A DNA stretch of 64,000 bases from Symbiodinium natans. Its lineage: Eukaryota > Sar > Dinophyceae > Suessiales > Symbiodiniaceae. The notes under the pieces are model-generated. The model was not told the origin of the DNA. It searched no databases and was given only the letters and a program-made list of their open reading frames with translations. The translations under genes were made by a program, and so were the position numbers. This document shows positions 21,801 through 32,859 of the stretch, piece after piece (within the stretch, counting starts at the first letter, position 1; each line of letters starts with the position of its first letter). Where the stretch lies: contig CAJNDS010000269.1 of the NCBI GenBank assembly GCA_905221605.1, forward strand, positions 560,767 to 624,766, written 5' to 3'.

Positions 21801-22232
21801 TCCAAAATTCGGGGTGCCTTCTTGGGGTCCGTTGTTGTAAGGGGATCCTACTATTATTGGGGATCTATATTAGGGGTCCCTCATTTTGGTAAAACCACCG
21901 AATATGGGGCTTCGTAGGGTTTGTGCAGGGTTTTGCAGGCTTTCGTAGGGTTTTGAAGGATTTATCGGGGTTTATAGGGTTCTATCGGGAGGGCTTTATC
22001 GGGTTTGGTTATAGGTTGTGTAGGGTTTGGAACTGTACGGTATTTGACATGAAGCGGCAAAGCTGTACGCCCCCCTCGTGTGTGATGTGCCCCCAGCGAC
22101 CCCTGAACTACTCACGTGCCGCATCTACACCCCTGCGCAGAGGGTGTCCATGTGCCGCAGTGCGCTCGTCGGCTTCGCAGCGTTGGGCCTGTGACATGCT
22201 GTGATCTTCCGGCCTTCAAGCGCCTGAGCGCC

Positions 22233-22745
22233 ATGGACTGCCTGCCCCAGCGACCCCCGGGCCGCATCATCCGGCAGGTCCCGCAGATTGAGGAGGCTGC
22301 CGCCAGGCTAAAGGAGCTGCAGGAGACGGATGAGGTGGAAGCCGCGCAGTCCTTGCTGGTCCGCATGGTGAGCATCGATGAGGCAAGCTTCTGCAGCGTC
22401 TTCCCCCATGCTCAGCCCGAAACCCTGCAAATGCCGGACATCATGGGCAGGACCTTGCTTCACTATGCGGCTGCCCTCGGTAAGCTGAGTGCGCTCTCGC
22501 TTCTGCTGGCGTCAGATGCGGTGGACCCAAACGCCCGTGATGATGTGGGCGATACCCCGCTGCATCTAGCCGCAGGCAACGGAGAGCGTGGAACCTGTGA
22601 GTTGCTCTTGGGCCACCCGCGCGTTGACCGGACGGTGCAGGATGATCTCGGGAGAACGGCGCTGGACGTCGCCCACTCGGCAGCAGCCCACTACTTTGCA
22701 ACAGAGGCCGTGCACGCCCTGGCCAGAAAAGCTCTGGCCATCTGA
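22233..22745 (+). CDS. Ankyrin-repeat protein
   Basis: The ATG at 22233 gives 170 residues ending TGA 22743-22745. The frame is open farther upstream to a GTG at 22116, so a longer or spliced start is possible. After an amphipathic N-terminal helix (Ile-Glu-Glu-Ala-Ala-Ala-Arg-Leu-Lys) there are about three ankyrin units. The first has Gly-Arg-Thr-Leu-Leu-His-Tyr-Ala-Ala-Ala-Leu-Gly, the second Gly-Asp-Thr-Pro-Leu-His-Leu-Ala-Ala-Gly-Asn-Gly, and the third the degenerate Gly-Arg-Thr-Ala-Leu-Asp-Val-Ala. Ankyrin repeats bind protein partners; no catalytic domain is present, so the role is unknown. The single exon is uninterrupted. A family E element follows 48 bases after the stop. Confidence 0.85.
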   Translation: MDCLPQRPPGRIIRQVPQIEEAAARLKELQETDEVEAAQSLLVRMVSIDEASFCSVFPHAQPETLQMPDIMGRTLLHYAAALGKLSALSLLLASDAVDPNARDDVGDTPLHLAAGNGERGTCELLLGHPRVDRTVQDDLGRTALDVAHSAAAHYFATEAVHALARKALAI

Positions 22746-22792
22746 GCAGCGCCAGCAGCACAGCTCTCTTCCTTCTCACGCAACAGACAACA

Positions 22793-22885
22793 CTATATCT
22801 CCCTTGGGAATTTTTTGTTCATATAGAACCCAAAAGAGGATATTCAAAATTATACTGTTATCAAGGTTCAAAGGGGAGTATAGAA
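22793..22885. mobile_element. Dispersed inverted-end element, family E (copy 1)
   Basis: Starts CTATATCTCCCTTGGGAATT and ends GGGGAGTATAG. Internal TATAGAACCCAA and ATCAAGGTTC blocks are shared with 28693-28875 (two tandem copies) and 29500-29595. Lies directly downstream of the ankyrin gene. Confidence 0.75.
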
Positions 22886-23004
22886 CCGACTTGCCAAACG
22901 TTTCACCCCCCGCGGCGACGGTTTTCAGAGTGCGGCTGCGAGCCTGCACGCTCCAAAGTCCAATTTTTTGTGCCTCAGCCCGGCTGCCCAAGCTAATAGA
23001 GGAG

Positions 23005-24040
23005 GGGTTTAGGGTTTAGGGTTTAGGGTTTAGGGTTAATAGTTGGAATATATATGTATATATATATATATGTTTTTAAAAAAACAATTGCGGGGGCATT
23101 GTGAGCATAATTATGCAGGGACCATACGAGAATATTCTTAGTGTTCTAGTCTTTTGTGCTGGTTTGCTGGGCCCATGCTCATGTTGCTCGGCGGGGACCA
23201 TGCGACCATACTCGTGATGGTGCGAAGAAGAGGTGTTTCAAGCTTGTGCGGAATCCGATGAAGGATTGGTTTGTACCTCTAGCCACAAGTCCGAGGAGAC
23301 CCGAGCACTGCTGTCTGAGACCGAAGCCCAAAGCCCCCCTAAACTAAACCCTAAACCCCAAACCCCAACCCGAAACCCTAAACCCTGAACCCCTAAACCC
23401 CTAAACCCGAAACCCCAAACCCTAAACCCTAAACCCTGAACTCTGAACCCTGAACCCTGAACCCTGAACCCTAAACCCTGAACCCAGAACCCTGAACCCA
23501 GCCCCTTGCTTGTGCTCAAGGTTCCTGGGTCCTGGCTTTGCGCAGATCCTCCGCAGCAGCGCCGATGTACATAAAGGGCCCATGGTGCCGAACCGCCCGG
23601 GCATCTCCATAGGGTTTAGGGTTAAGGCTTTGGGGTTTAGGGTTTAAATCAGGGTTCAGGGTTTAGGGCATGCGACCTGGAGGCTTTTGCTCACACCTCG
23701 GGTCAGGATCGATCTAGACCTTAACTAGGTAGGCCCTTAGGACACTTTCTAGTTTCCTTTCTTGGGTTTAAGAGGTTCTAAAGTCCGACCTAGTCAAACC
23801 CTCCCTAGTCACGTGGCGCAGCGGCCGGCAGCTCTGGCTCAAGGATGCACGTGTCACACACCAAAAGACATAGAAAGATAACAATCCCTACAGTACCCTT
23901 ATAAGGAAGAGTATGTTTCTCTGCTTTTCTAAAGCAGTTGGTAGTAAGTCCACCGCCGGGCTCCTACGCTTCCCCAGCATCCTCAAAAGCCAAGAACCCC
24001 AAACCTACTTTATTGTTAGGAGGTCTTAGTGTGGTAAGTT
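23005..24040. other. No gene recognised; telomeric and AT microsatellite repeats, possible small exon
   Basis: TTTAGGG 23005-23037, TA microsatellite 23045-23075, and a long degenerate CCCTAAA/CCCTGAA block 23345-23490. About 23545-23610 is open as Ile-Leu-Arg-Ser-Ser-Ala-Asp-Val-His-Lys after GCGCAG and may be an exon. Confidence 0.6.
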
Positions 24041-24144
24041 GTATATTTCTACAGTCCCTGAAGAGGACGAGGATTCTTGGGCACAAGCAGGTAACCTACG
24101 AAGAGCATGGTTTGGGTAAGGACTGCAGTAGCGCAAGAGGGCGC

Positions 24145-24270
24145 ATGAAGTTCTCCAAGCTCCTGGATGAATATCAGCTTCCGGAGTGGCGAGGGCCAAG
24201 TCCTCAGGCAGCCCCAATGCCCCCACGGCTGTTGCCGCGACTGCAGGCCGCACGCAGCTGTGTATTCCCC
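24145..24270 (+). CDS. Possible N-terminal exon of an SPX-like protein
   Basis: The ATG at 24145 opens Met-Lys-Phe-Ser-Lys-Leu-Leu-Asp-Glu-Tyr and then Leu-Pro-Glu-Trp-Arg. This resembles the first helix of SPX domains (Met-Lys-Phe-Gly...Pro-Glu-Trp), which sense inositol pyrophosphates in phosphate control. Only the first 16 or so residues match; the following Pro/Arg-rich frame does not look like SPX and may be intron. No continuing exon was found. Assignment is tentative. Confidence 0.3.
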
Positions 24271-24604
24271 AGCGTAGAATTACAAGACATTGCTTGCAGA
24301 CTGATAGTAAAAGAGAATGGCAGTCGTTTTAGTCGCAGTCGTCGCCGTACTGGTGCTAGTGGGCGTGGGAGTGGGAGTCGTCATAGTAATGGCAATAGCA
24401 ATAGGAATAGTAAAAAATCAAAAATAGTAAGAGTAAAAGTGAGAGTAATAGAAATTTCGTGATAGTGATAGTAGTGGTAATGGTAATAGTAATAGTCATA
24501 GTAATAGTAATAGTAACAGCCATAGCAATTCTATATAATGTTAATTTTAATTGTAATCGCATCAACGACAACAACGACAACCCCAAACAAATCCAGCCAC
24601 AGCC

Positions 24605-24605
<1 letters not shown>

Positions 24606-24696
<91 letters not shown>
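24606..24696. repeat. CAG trinucleotide microsatellite
   Basis: About 30 CAG units. All six frames pass through it, giving polyQ/S/A on one strand and polyL/C/A on the other. The surrounding AGTAATAGT-type DNA (24400-24540) is not coding, so I treat it as a repeat. Confidence 0.95.
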
Positions 24697-24701
<5 letters not shown>

Positions 24702-25026
24702 CAACACTGCCCGTAAGCATAAACGCGAGGTTCGTAGGCCATAGTAGAAATACCAATACGAAGACACATGCTGATGCTGATCGTAACATGATACGTATGA
24801 TTGCACATATGCGAATGCTCAGGCGATAAAACTAGCGCGACTACAACACGAACACAAGAACTCAAATGCTAATTATCATACTACTTCAAGTACCTGTAGA
24901 TTCTTTGCGGTGCCCATTGGGGAGTCAAGCTTCTGGTCAGCTGAGGACCTACATACCCTACTATTTTCTCAAAAAGCCAGGGGCCCAGCATCAGGACACA
25001 TGAAGCAGGGTTTATATTATTACTGT

Positions 25027-25122
25027 TATTGGTGAGTGCATTTATGGTTCCTTTTAAATTGGTGAGTGTATATGTTGGTTGTCCTTTTGGGGATACAAGA
25101 AATATAAACCCCACTTCATAGC
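25027..25122. repeat. Dispersed repeat, family C (copy 2)
   Basis: Matches 12926-13021 (GGTGAGTG...GGTGAGTGTATAT...TACAAGAAATATAAACCC...CTTCA). A telomeric tract at 25150-25215 follows. Confidence 0.7.
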
Positions 25123-25381
25123 AGGACACAGGTTTCGGGTTTGCGGCTTGGGGTTCAGGGTTTAGGGTTTAGGGTTTAGGGTTTAGGGTTTAGGGTTTAG
25201 GGTTTAGGGTTTGGGGTTTCGTCGCCAACTTATTTTCAGCCACAGCTGCCGTATTTTCCATGCGCAGCAAGCCCAAGCTTAGACTTTGAGAGGGGACTGT
25301 TGTGAGGCGGAGTTTTTTTGAATGTGATGCAGTGTTTTGGATGAAGTTGATTTTGTTGCGAGTGCAAAGCAGATGTACGAG

Positions 25382-26910
25382 GGTTTAGGGTTATAACGCC
25401 GACGGTATAAATGCCCTGACCTTAGGTGCATCAGGTTTAGACATTAAAACCTTTAAGCCTTATAAGGCTTTTAAAGGTTGAATTAAATCCAGGTTTGGAC
25501 ATTCAACCTAGGTTAAACCTTAAACCCTATAGTGCAGCCCTATAGGGTTTAAACCCTATAAGAGGCTAAAGGTTTAGAGTTTAAGGTTTAGGGCATTGCA
25601 AAAACGTAACCCTAGACCCTCAGGGATTTAATCACTTTACTGTTTTCCTTAAGCCTGAAAGCATATAGTTTTTGGGTTTAGGGTTATAACGCTAAACTCT
25701 ATAGGATAAGAACCTTATAACCCTATATGGGGTTGTATAAAAACCCCGAGTTAAATCTATTCATCCGTCCCAGGGTTATCGTTTCATTTTCTTGATTATC
25801 GTTTTACAGAGTTTGCTGGAAGAACCAACAATTTGGAACCGATGTTCCCGTGAGCGGGCTGGGTTTTCATTGATTTGTTGTACAAGCTTAGTACTGAAAC
25901 CGGCTAGGTTTCCGTTGATTTGTAGTGCAAGCTGAGAAGGCTGGGTTTTCAGTGTTTTCATGTATTTGTAGTACAAGCTTATCACTGGAATAGCGCCTGC
26001 CCGCCCTGTTACTACAAAGTTATCGGTTTATTTTCTTGATTATCGTTTTACGAGTCAGAAGCACTGCCCCAAACGCTTCGGGCAATTCCTTTCAAAATCG
26101 ACTGCGCGGGGTTTTGATACAACCCCATATTATAGGCCTTGAGACTTAAACCCTCCTGTTTACCTTAAGCTTTACAGCAGATAGGGTTTAGGGTTATAAC
26201 GCTGAAGGTATAAATGCCCACACCTTAGGTACATCAGGTTTAGGCATTAAAGCATTTAAGCCCTATAAGGTTTTTAAAGGTTTGACCCTATAGGATTTAA
26301 ACCCTGTAAGAGGTTAAACGTTTAGAGTTTAAGGTTTAGGGCATTGCAAAAACGTAACCTTAGACCCTCAGGGATTTAATCATTTTACTGTTTTCCTTAA
26401 GCCTTAATTAAAGCATATAGGCTTTAGGGTTATAACGCTAAACTCTATAGGATTAGAACCTTATAGCCTTATATTATAGGCCTTGAGGCTTAAATCCTAC
26501 TGTTTTCCTTAAGCCTTACAGCATAAAGGGTTTAGGGTTCTAATGCTGAATGTATAAATGCCCAGACCTTAAATGCATCAGGTTTAGGCATTAAAGCCTT
26601 TAAGCCCTATAAGGTTTTCAGAGGTTTAAGGCCTGGGGATTTAAATTTAAGTTTGGGCATTCAAACTAAGTTAAGCCTTAAACCCTATAGGGCCCCTTTC
26701 GGGTCAGGGTTTATCTACCCTACCGGGTTAGCCCTTTAGGGTTTAAACCCTATAAGAGGTTAAAGGTTTAGAGTTTAAGGTTAGGGCATTGCAAAAACGT
26801 AACCCTAGTTCCTCAGTGATTTAACCACTTTACTGTTTTCCTTAAGCCTTAAAGCATATAGGGTTTAGGGTCATAACGCTAAACTCTATAGGATTTTTAA
26901 CCTTATAACC
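25382..26910. repeat. Three-copy composite repeat rich in TTTAAACC-type variants
   Basis: Two modules alternate. Module 1 (TATAAATGCCC...ACCTTA...TGCATCAGGTTTAG-CATTAAA) is at 25392, 26200 and 26545. Module 2 (GGCATTGCAAAAACGTAACC...GGGATTTAA...CCTTAAGCC...GGTTATAACGCTAAACTC) is at 25585, 26337 and 26785. An unrelated segment (about 25760-26120) with near-repeats of GGTTTTCATTGATTTGT separates copies 1 and 2. No gene is seen. Confidence 0.85.
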
Positions 26911-27059
26911 CTACATTATTAGCACCCACATCATCAAGACATGTCCTGTAGGCCCCGGGGACGCGAGAATACTATGAGCAGATATCCTTTTACTCGCACA
27001 TGTGACATCGCAACCTTCAGATATAGCGCTGGAACCAAGGTGAGATTGGATATCGTTTT

Positions 27060-27310
27060 GTGAAGCAGTTGTGGCTGTGACATCCATGTTTCGAAACAGG
27101 GGCTGTGTTTCGAAACAAAGGCTGTGTTTCGAAACAGGGAACTTCCGAATAACAGGTCTGGAAATACGTGAAAGCAAACCAACTGTGGCACAGCTACGGC
27201 TGTTACGCTTGAGGGGGGGGGGGGGAGTCCTGCCAAGATGGGCCAACTTCCAAGGACCCCTCCCCCCCCCCCCCCCCCCCCCTCCCCGCCCCCCCCCCCC
27301 CCCCCAAATC
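27060..27310. repeat. Short tandem repeat and poly-C block
   Basis: GGCTGTGTTTCGAAACA recurs three times at 27088-27137. C-rich runs follow at 27259-27305. Open frames here on both strands depend on the homopolymers and are not called. Confidence 0.7.
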
Positions 27311-27834
27311 ATGTATGCCAAACATCATGGTCAAGATTCCCACTTACGAATGGACTATTTTGAGGCCATAAGTTTAAAGTTGTAAGCGTTTACTAACCCC
27401 TAAACCTTATTAAATGACTGAAAACTACCCAACAACTCCGCCTCACAACAGTCCTTTCTGTAGACTTTAGGGTCGCCGAAGCCCTAGAAACTCGAGTAAA
27501 CCCTGCTTTTGCTTTGGGGTACCCCCCTCTCTACTACCCCCCCCCTAGATTTGCCCCCTTAAAGAACCTTAAATTAGGCTTACTTATCCCTAAATGGCCT
27601 TCATTATGGGGGGGAACCTGGAGGGTGGGATAGTATAGAGGGGGGGGTTTAGGGTTTAGGGTTTAGGGTTTTTAGGGTTTAGGGGTAGCAGGAAAACCCT
27701 GCGATACGGTTAAAGTTAGGAAGGCATGGTTCCCCACTTTTCTTACACCTCAACCCTATGAATAGAGGGTTTAGGGTTTAGGGTTCAGGGTTCAGGGTTC
27801 CGGGTTCAGGGGTCAGGTTTTTAGAACCCCATGA

Positions 27835-27949
27835 CTTGGTAGCCCAGTGGTACCCATTACTCTTTTTTTTTTGGTTACGGGTTCCCTTATAAAATAACCA
27901 AACCAAAAAAGGGGTGCCCTGATTATAATATGGTTACTGGGCTACCAAG
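27835..27949. mobile_element. Introner-like element, family A
   Basis: Terminal inverted repeats CTTGGTAGCCCAGTGGTACC and GGTTACTGGGCTACCAAG. The interior has the nested hairpin GGTTCCC-TTATAAAATAACC typical of the family. No coding exon was recognised on either side, so splicing of this copy is unproven. Confidence 0.85.
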
Positions 27950-28692
27950 ATGAATTAGGGTTTAGAGGGTTTGGGGTTCAGGGAAGCTTGGTGTAGTCAC
28001 ATCGGGGACAGTGGAGCTCTATGGCTTGGAAGCAGCCATGCCTTGTGGGTGAGCCAGCTGAGCCAGGGATATGTCCCATAAGAAGGACACCCCCTTCTAG
28101 ACAATCGATGTGCCGCAAACAAACTAGAGTCCCCTTACAAGGGAGCCCCCAGAAAGGGTACCCCTAGTTCTCGAAAACCACCCGGGTCCTTCTGTGGAGT
28201 TCATGTTTCCAAAAAGGGGGGTCTCTTAATGAATATGCTTCAAGTGCCCCGAAAAAAGCGCACGCCTAACGGCAACCCCACATGTAGGGAGACGGCGCGT
28301 TCTGAGGAATCCTTGCTCGGATTCTAGGAATGTGCTTTAACATTTGGAGATTTGGTAGGTTAGATTAGATTCCGAATCAGCATCGTCACTTTGAAAGACC
28401 CAACCGGTGACTAGAATGCGGATGGTCATGGAATGGGCAGTTTTGGTTGCAGGGATATGGCAAGCTTATCCGGGTGTAAGCCTCCTTTGGTGTGCCGATT
28501 TACATGCAGTACCCAAAATCGATTAAACCCAAACCCTAGACCCTACAAGGGAGCCCAAAGTATGGTGCCGCCACAATAAACACGAAAAGCCCTGAACCCT
28601 AAACCCTAAACCCAAGGCCCCAAAAGGCCCTAAAACTCCAAACTCCTGCAAGGGTTTAAAACCCCCAAAAAGCCCCAAGTAGGTGATGATCC

Positions 28693-29595
28693 CGGAAGCC
28701 TATATCCTCCTGGGGAATTATTTTTCATTTTTTGATTGTATACATCCCAAGAGAATATTAAAAACACTATTTTTATTAAGGTTCTAAGGGACCCCTGGGG
28801 AATTATATTTTTGTTTGTATACATCCCAAGAGGATAAAAAGTACTATTGTTATTAAGGTTCTCAGGCGAGTATAGTAATATCAAACCTCCCCCTACCCCC
28901 TAATACTAAATACACCCCATTATAGTTAGATTCTAGTATAGGGGGGGGGGGGTGTAATATTAGGGAGTAGGGGGAGGTTTACCCTAAACCCTAAACCCTA
29001 AACCCTAAATCCTAAACCCTTTAAGGTTTGAAGGGGGGTATAGAAGCGCCCCAAGCGCCGCCAGGCGACTCGAAGACATTTGCTCGGGACGCTGCGCCGA
29101 TGCCTTGCGGGAGCTGTGCGAGCCCGAGCTGCCCTGACAATGGTACACTATACGTTTAGGGTTTTGGGCTTAGGGCGTTTAGGGTTTAGGGTTTAGGGTT
29201 TAGGGTTTAGGGTTTAGGGTTTAGGGGTATAAGTTATATAAGTAAAGGTTATAAGCCCTAAACCCTGAACCCTAAACCCTAAAGCCCGCAAAAAGAGCGA
29301 TTCCGGTTAAAAGAAACTCCTAAAGCCTAAAGCCTAAACCTTATACACGTAGCTGTACCTGGAGGTTCCTGGGTACTTGCAAGCGGGGTCATAGTAGTAC
29401 CTTAACCAGGGGTGATCGCCAATATTTGTTTCTTCCATCATGCTGCCGTTTTGGACAGGTCATTAAGGGATACGTCGCCGCAGGCTGTAGCTATATCCCC
29501 CTTTGGAATTATTTTCGTGTTTTTGTTTATATAAAACCCAAGGGGGCATTTAAAGATACTATTTTGATTATGGTTCAAGGGGGAGTATAGGTAGC
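28693..29595. mobile_element. Family E elements (tandem pair plus one) with intervening repeats
   Basis: Two adjacent copies at 28693-28875 (TCCTGGGGAATTAT...TATACATCCCAAGAG...TTATTAAGGTTCT, twice) and one at 29500-29595 (CTATATCCCCCTTTGGAATT...GGGGGAGTATAG). Telomeric tracts lie at 28980-29020 and 29170-29225. The stretch 27950-28690 shows short inverted repeats but no gene. Confidence 0.7.
29075..29137 (+). CDS. C-terminal coding exon, unknown product
   Basis: After CGCCAG the frame reads Arg-Leu-Glu-Asp-Ile-Cys-Ser-Gly-Arg-Cys-Ala-Asp-Ala-Leu-Arg-Glu-Leu-Cys-Glu-Pro-Glu-Leu-Pro and stops at TGA 29135-29137. It is cysteine-rich and helical. Upstream exons were not found. Confidence 0.45.
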   Translation, partial: DICSGRCADALRELCEPELP

Positions 29596-29609
29596 TCTGG
29601 GGTGGGCAC

Positions 29610-29682
29610 TCAAGGGGATGTCAAGGCTCCTGCGTGTGTGGTACTTTCCGGCAGTGGCACTCCATGGTACCTGCCTTCTACG
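29610..29682 (+). CDS. Short coding-like exon
   Basis: The frame Val-Gly-Thr-Gln-Gly-Asp-Val-Lys-Ala-Pro-Ala-Cys-Val-Val-Leu-Ser-Gly-Ser-Gly follows a family E element (which ends GGGAGTATAG) and is followed by a CCCTAAA tract (29685-29730). Weak support. Confidence 0.3.
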
Positions 29683-31071
29683 GCCCTAAACCCTAAACCC
29701 TAAACCCTAAACCCTAAACCCTAAACCCGAAGCCCAGGAACCTCCAAGTACAAGCCTTGTGATTGATAAGGGCTCAAACCTTCAGTTGAGGAAGCCCCAC
29801 CATGAGCCTCATGATTACAAGGGCCTAGGGTTTAGGGTTTCGGGTTTAGGGTTTAGGGTTTCGGGTAGCAGAGATGGCCGTTTGTGCAGGTCCACCCGGT
29901 CACAAAGCCAAGGCCCTAGCAGACGCCGTGTGTACCTAAACTTTCTCTTACTCTTTTTGGGGTGTATACAGGTTCTTCTTCTAAGGCCTACTCCCCAATA
30001 AGTTTAGGGTTTGGGGTTTACAGCCTCCATAGCTTTTTGGCACGTTTGTGAAGGTCTGGGTTCCAGGTGTCGCAGAGCCCGAATTTCATACATGGAGGTC
30101 CCCACGCCATGGCATACGGTTCGGGGTTTCCAGAATTAGGGGTACCCTTTTGGCGGTTCCTATCTGTTGGGGGGCTATTAGGCGTGCTGTTTAGGGTTTA
30201 GGTAGCTTAGGAATTACGGTAGTATGAACGGCTATGAGCTAATTATGTGAGGCATATTCCCATTCTCCAAATCTTGCTGCAAGCTATAGCCCTGCCTATA
30301 GCCTACGAGGTCAAGATAAATCAAGCTGTCTCTTCCGGCTGCTTCCTCACGGTTTGGTCAATAAACACATTCCTTCATTCCCTCCAAGCCCACGGAGAGC
30401 TTCCTTCGATGCCCCTCAACCATGACCCTAGCAATAACCCCGGCCCCCATACCCCCTGCTGTAAACCCTAAACCCTAAACCCTAAACCCTAAACCCTAAA
30501 CCCTAAACCCAGGTTGGTTTTAAGACACATCATGCCATGAGGCGCCTCCCGCACGACCTCGGAGCGCCAGTCGCCGGGGGGACCGCCGCCCAATACTCAG
30601 CGCAGTGAAGCCACGGAAGGGAGGACTCCAGCCAAGTATGGGTTAGGTTTAGGGTTCAGGGTTTAGGGTTTGGGGTTTGTAGGGTTTAGGGTTTATGGGG
30701 TTTAGGGTTCAGGGTTCAGGGTTTCGGCACCAGGGTTTCGGGTTTGGGGTACCGGGTCCAGGGCTCAAGAATGCAGAAGTCCGATGGGGGATGCCTACTT
30801 TGGGCATTCCGGGCCAGCCTCGATTGGAAACATGTGTTAGAATTATGGGTCTAAGTAGGATTTGGGGTTTATGTGGTTTATAGGGTTTGTAGGGTATGTA
30901 GGGGCAACCTCCGCTAAACATCGACGTCTGCAAGCCTGCATACCGTGGCAATTCTACAGTCTCAATTACACGGTTCAGGCTTAGGGTTCAGGTTTGAGGC
31001 TACCCTAAGCCCTAAACCCTAAACCCCAAACCCTAAACCCTAAAAGTCCTTGCCGTTGGTTGCCTCAGGGT

Positions 31072-31160
31072 CTCCTTTGACGGGCTTGAGCCTGAGTCCC
31101 CGCCCCAGCTCATGGACAAGGACCTGGCATTGCAGGCCGCTTGCCACTGGGTCGCTGCAT
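31072..31160 (+). CDS. Short coding-like exon
   Basis: After TGCCTCAG the frame encodes Val-Ser-Phe-Asp-Gly-Leu-Glu-Pro-Glu-Ser-Pro-Pro-Gln-Leu-Met-Asp-Lys-Asp-Leu-Ala and a short helix, running to telomeric repeat at 31165. A weaker open segment lies at 30560-30640. The product is unknown. Confidence 0.45.
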
Positions 31161-31749
31161 GTTGGGTTTAGGGTAGAGGGTTTAGGGTTTTGGGGTTTAG
31201 GATTTAGGGTTTAGGGGTCGTTTTTTGAAGTTTAGGGTTGAGGGTTTGGGACAAGTGTCTTGGAGGTTGGGAAAGTGCTGGTGGAATGTGGAACATGGAT
31301 GAGCATGGTCGAGTACCGTGTCTAGCTGTACACTAAACCCTCAACCCTAAGCCCTAAGCCTTAAACCCGAAGCCCTGTAACCCAAACCCAAAACACTCAA
31401 CCCTAAGCCCTAAACCCTAAGCCCCCTGACTTGGAGCCACTGCTTTCGCGTGCTTCGATGGAAGTAAACGTGCTGTGACATTCCATGACAGGAAGCTCAG
31501 CCACGCCAACTTGCTCTCTTTTTCGCTCAGAAATTGAACACATATAATATGAGATAAGAGAAGATGATGGATAAGAATATACCATCATCTAATTCTATAT
31601 AGTACAGTATAATATACTACAACTTTAATGTAGTAGAATAGAATATAATACACTCTTATATACGAAAATTCATGCGTATACTGTATGAGGTTTTAGGGTT
31701 CAGGGTTGAGGGCTGCGACATTTAATAAAGAGAGATAAGAGGGTACCCC

Positions 31750-32150
31750 AAACCTAAACCCTAAACCCTAAACCCTAAACCCTAAACCCTAAACCCTAAA
31801 CCCCCAAACCCCCAAACCCCCAAACCCCCAAACCGCCAAACCCCCAAACCCCTAAACCCCTAAACCCCCAAACCCCTAAACCCCTCAACCCCTCAACCCC
31901 TAAACCTCTAAACCCTAAACCCCTAAACCCCCAAACCCCTAAACCCCTAAACCCCTAAACCCCTACGCCCCTAAACCCCCAAAAACCCCAAACCCTAAAC
32001 CCCTAAAACCCCTAAACCCCTCAACCCCTCAACCCCTCAACCCCTAAACCCCTAAACCCCTAAACCCCTAAACCCCTAAACCCCTAAACCCCTAACCCTA
32101 AACCCTAAACCCTAAACCCTAAACCCTAAACCCTAAACCCTAAACCCTAT
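31750..32150. repeat. Longest telomere-like array (CCCTAAA and CCCCTAAA/CCCCCAAA)
   Basis: Starts and ends with perfect CCCTAAA, but about 31800-32090 is made of 8-base variants with an extra C. With 32245-32350 ((TTTAGGG)15, opposite orientation) it brackets a short coding-like segment (32172-32210, Lys-Ala-Trp-Leu-Ala-Ala-Leu-Thr-Lys-Glu-Ala). Confidence 0.95.
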
Positions 32151-32439
32151 CGCTTCTTTGCGGCAAGGCGTGGTTGGCGGCCTTGACCAAGGAGGCCGGG
32201 GCATGGCAGGTTTGTGCACCTCACAGCCTTGCATTTCCTGCCTGTAGAGTTTAGGGTTTAGGGTTTAGGGTTTAGGGTTTAGGGTTTAGGGTTTAGGGTT
32301 TAGGGTTTAGGGTTTAGGGTTTAGGGTTTAGGGTTTAGGGTTTAGGGTATCAGGGTATGAGGGTTTAGGGTTCATATGGGTTTAGGGTGGACCCAGATGC
32401 CCCAGCCTCCTGGGAGGTTCATGGGTACTTGAAAGTGGT

Positions 32440-32545
32440 TTCTCCTTAGTAGTAGAGTAGGTAACCTTTAACCTTTTTGGGTTCATATATTCCCCTTATA
32501 ATCCCAAAGGTTAACCTTTAAAACCCCTAGGTACTGGACAACTAA
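32440..32545. mobile_element. Dispersed intron-like repeat, family D
   Basis: AGTAGAGTAGGTAACCTTTA ... CCCAAAGGTTAACCTTTAA ... GGTACTGGACAAC. It is nearly collinear with the copy at 39706-39803 that lies in a deduced Kelch-gene intron. Confidence 0.7.
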
Positions 32546-32859
32546 GTCTCAGGTACCCGAAAAAAGTCATGACTAAGTGTAGCTATAGTTGCCCTACTTA
32601 TAGCTTATGACTTATACTAGGACACAGAGAAGGCCCTTCTTCCCCTTGTTTAGGGATCAGGGTCCCTGTTAAGCCCTTTGAGTCAAAAAAAGCGCGCGTT
32701 CTATTCCTAGGCTACTCTCGTGTCTTGCATAAGCAATTACCCATGAACATCCAAGTGTCCGACCACTCTGAACCCCAAACCCTGCACCCTAAGCCCTAAA
32801 CCCTAAAATTCTCAACCCTCAACCCTAAAGCCCAAACCCTAAACCCTAAACCTGCTTTC

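Noticed and set aside
24145-24462. Full SPX-domain protein
   Set aside because: Only the first 16 residues resemble SPX; no later SPX helix or partner domain was found, so it is kept only as a weak exon call.
24459-24865. polyQ/polyC proteins around the CAG repeat
   Set aside because: Flanks are AT-rich low-complexity DNA with no coding character on either strand.
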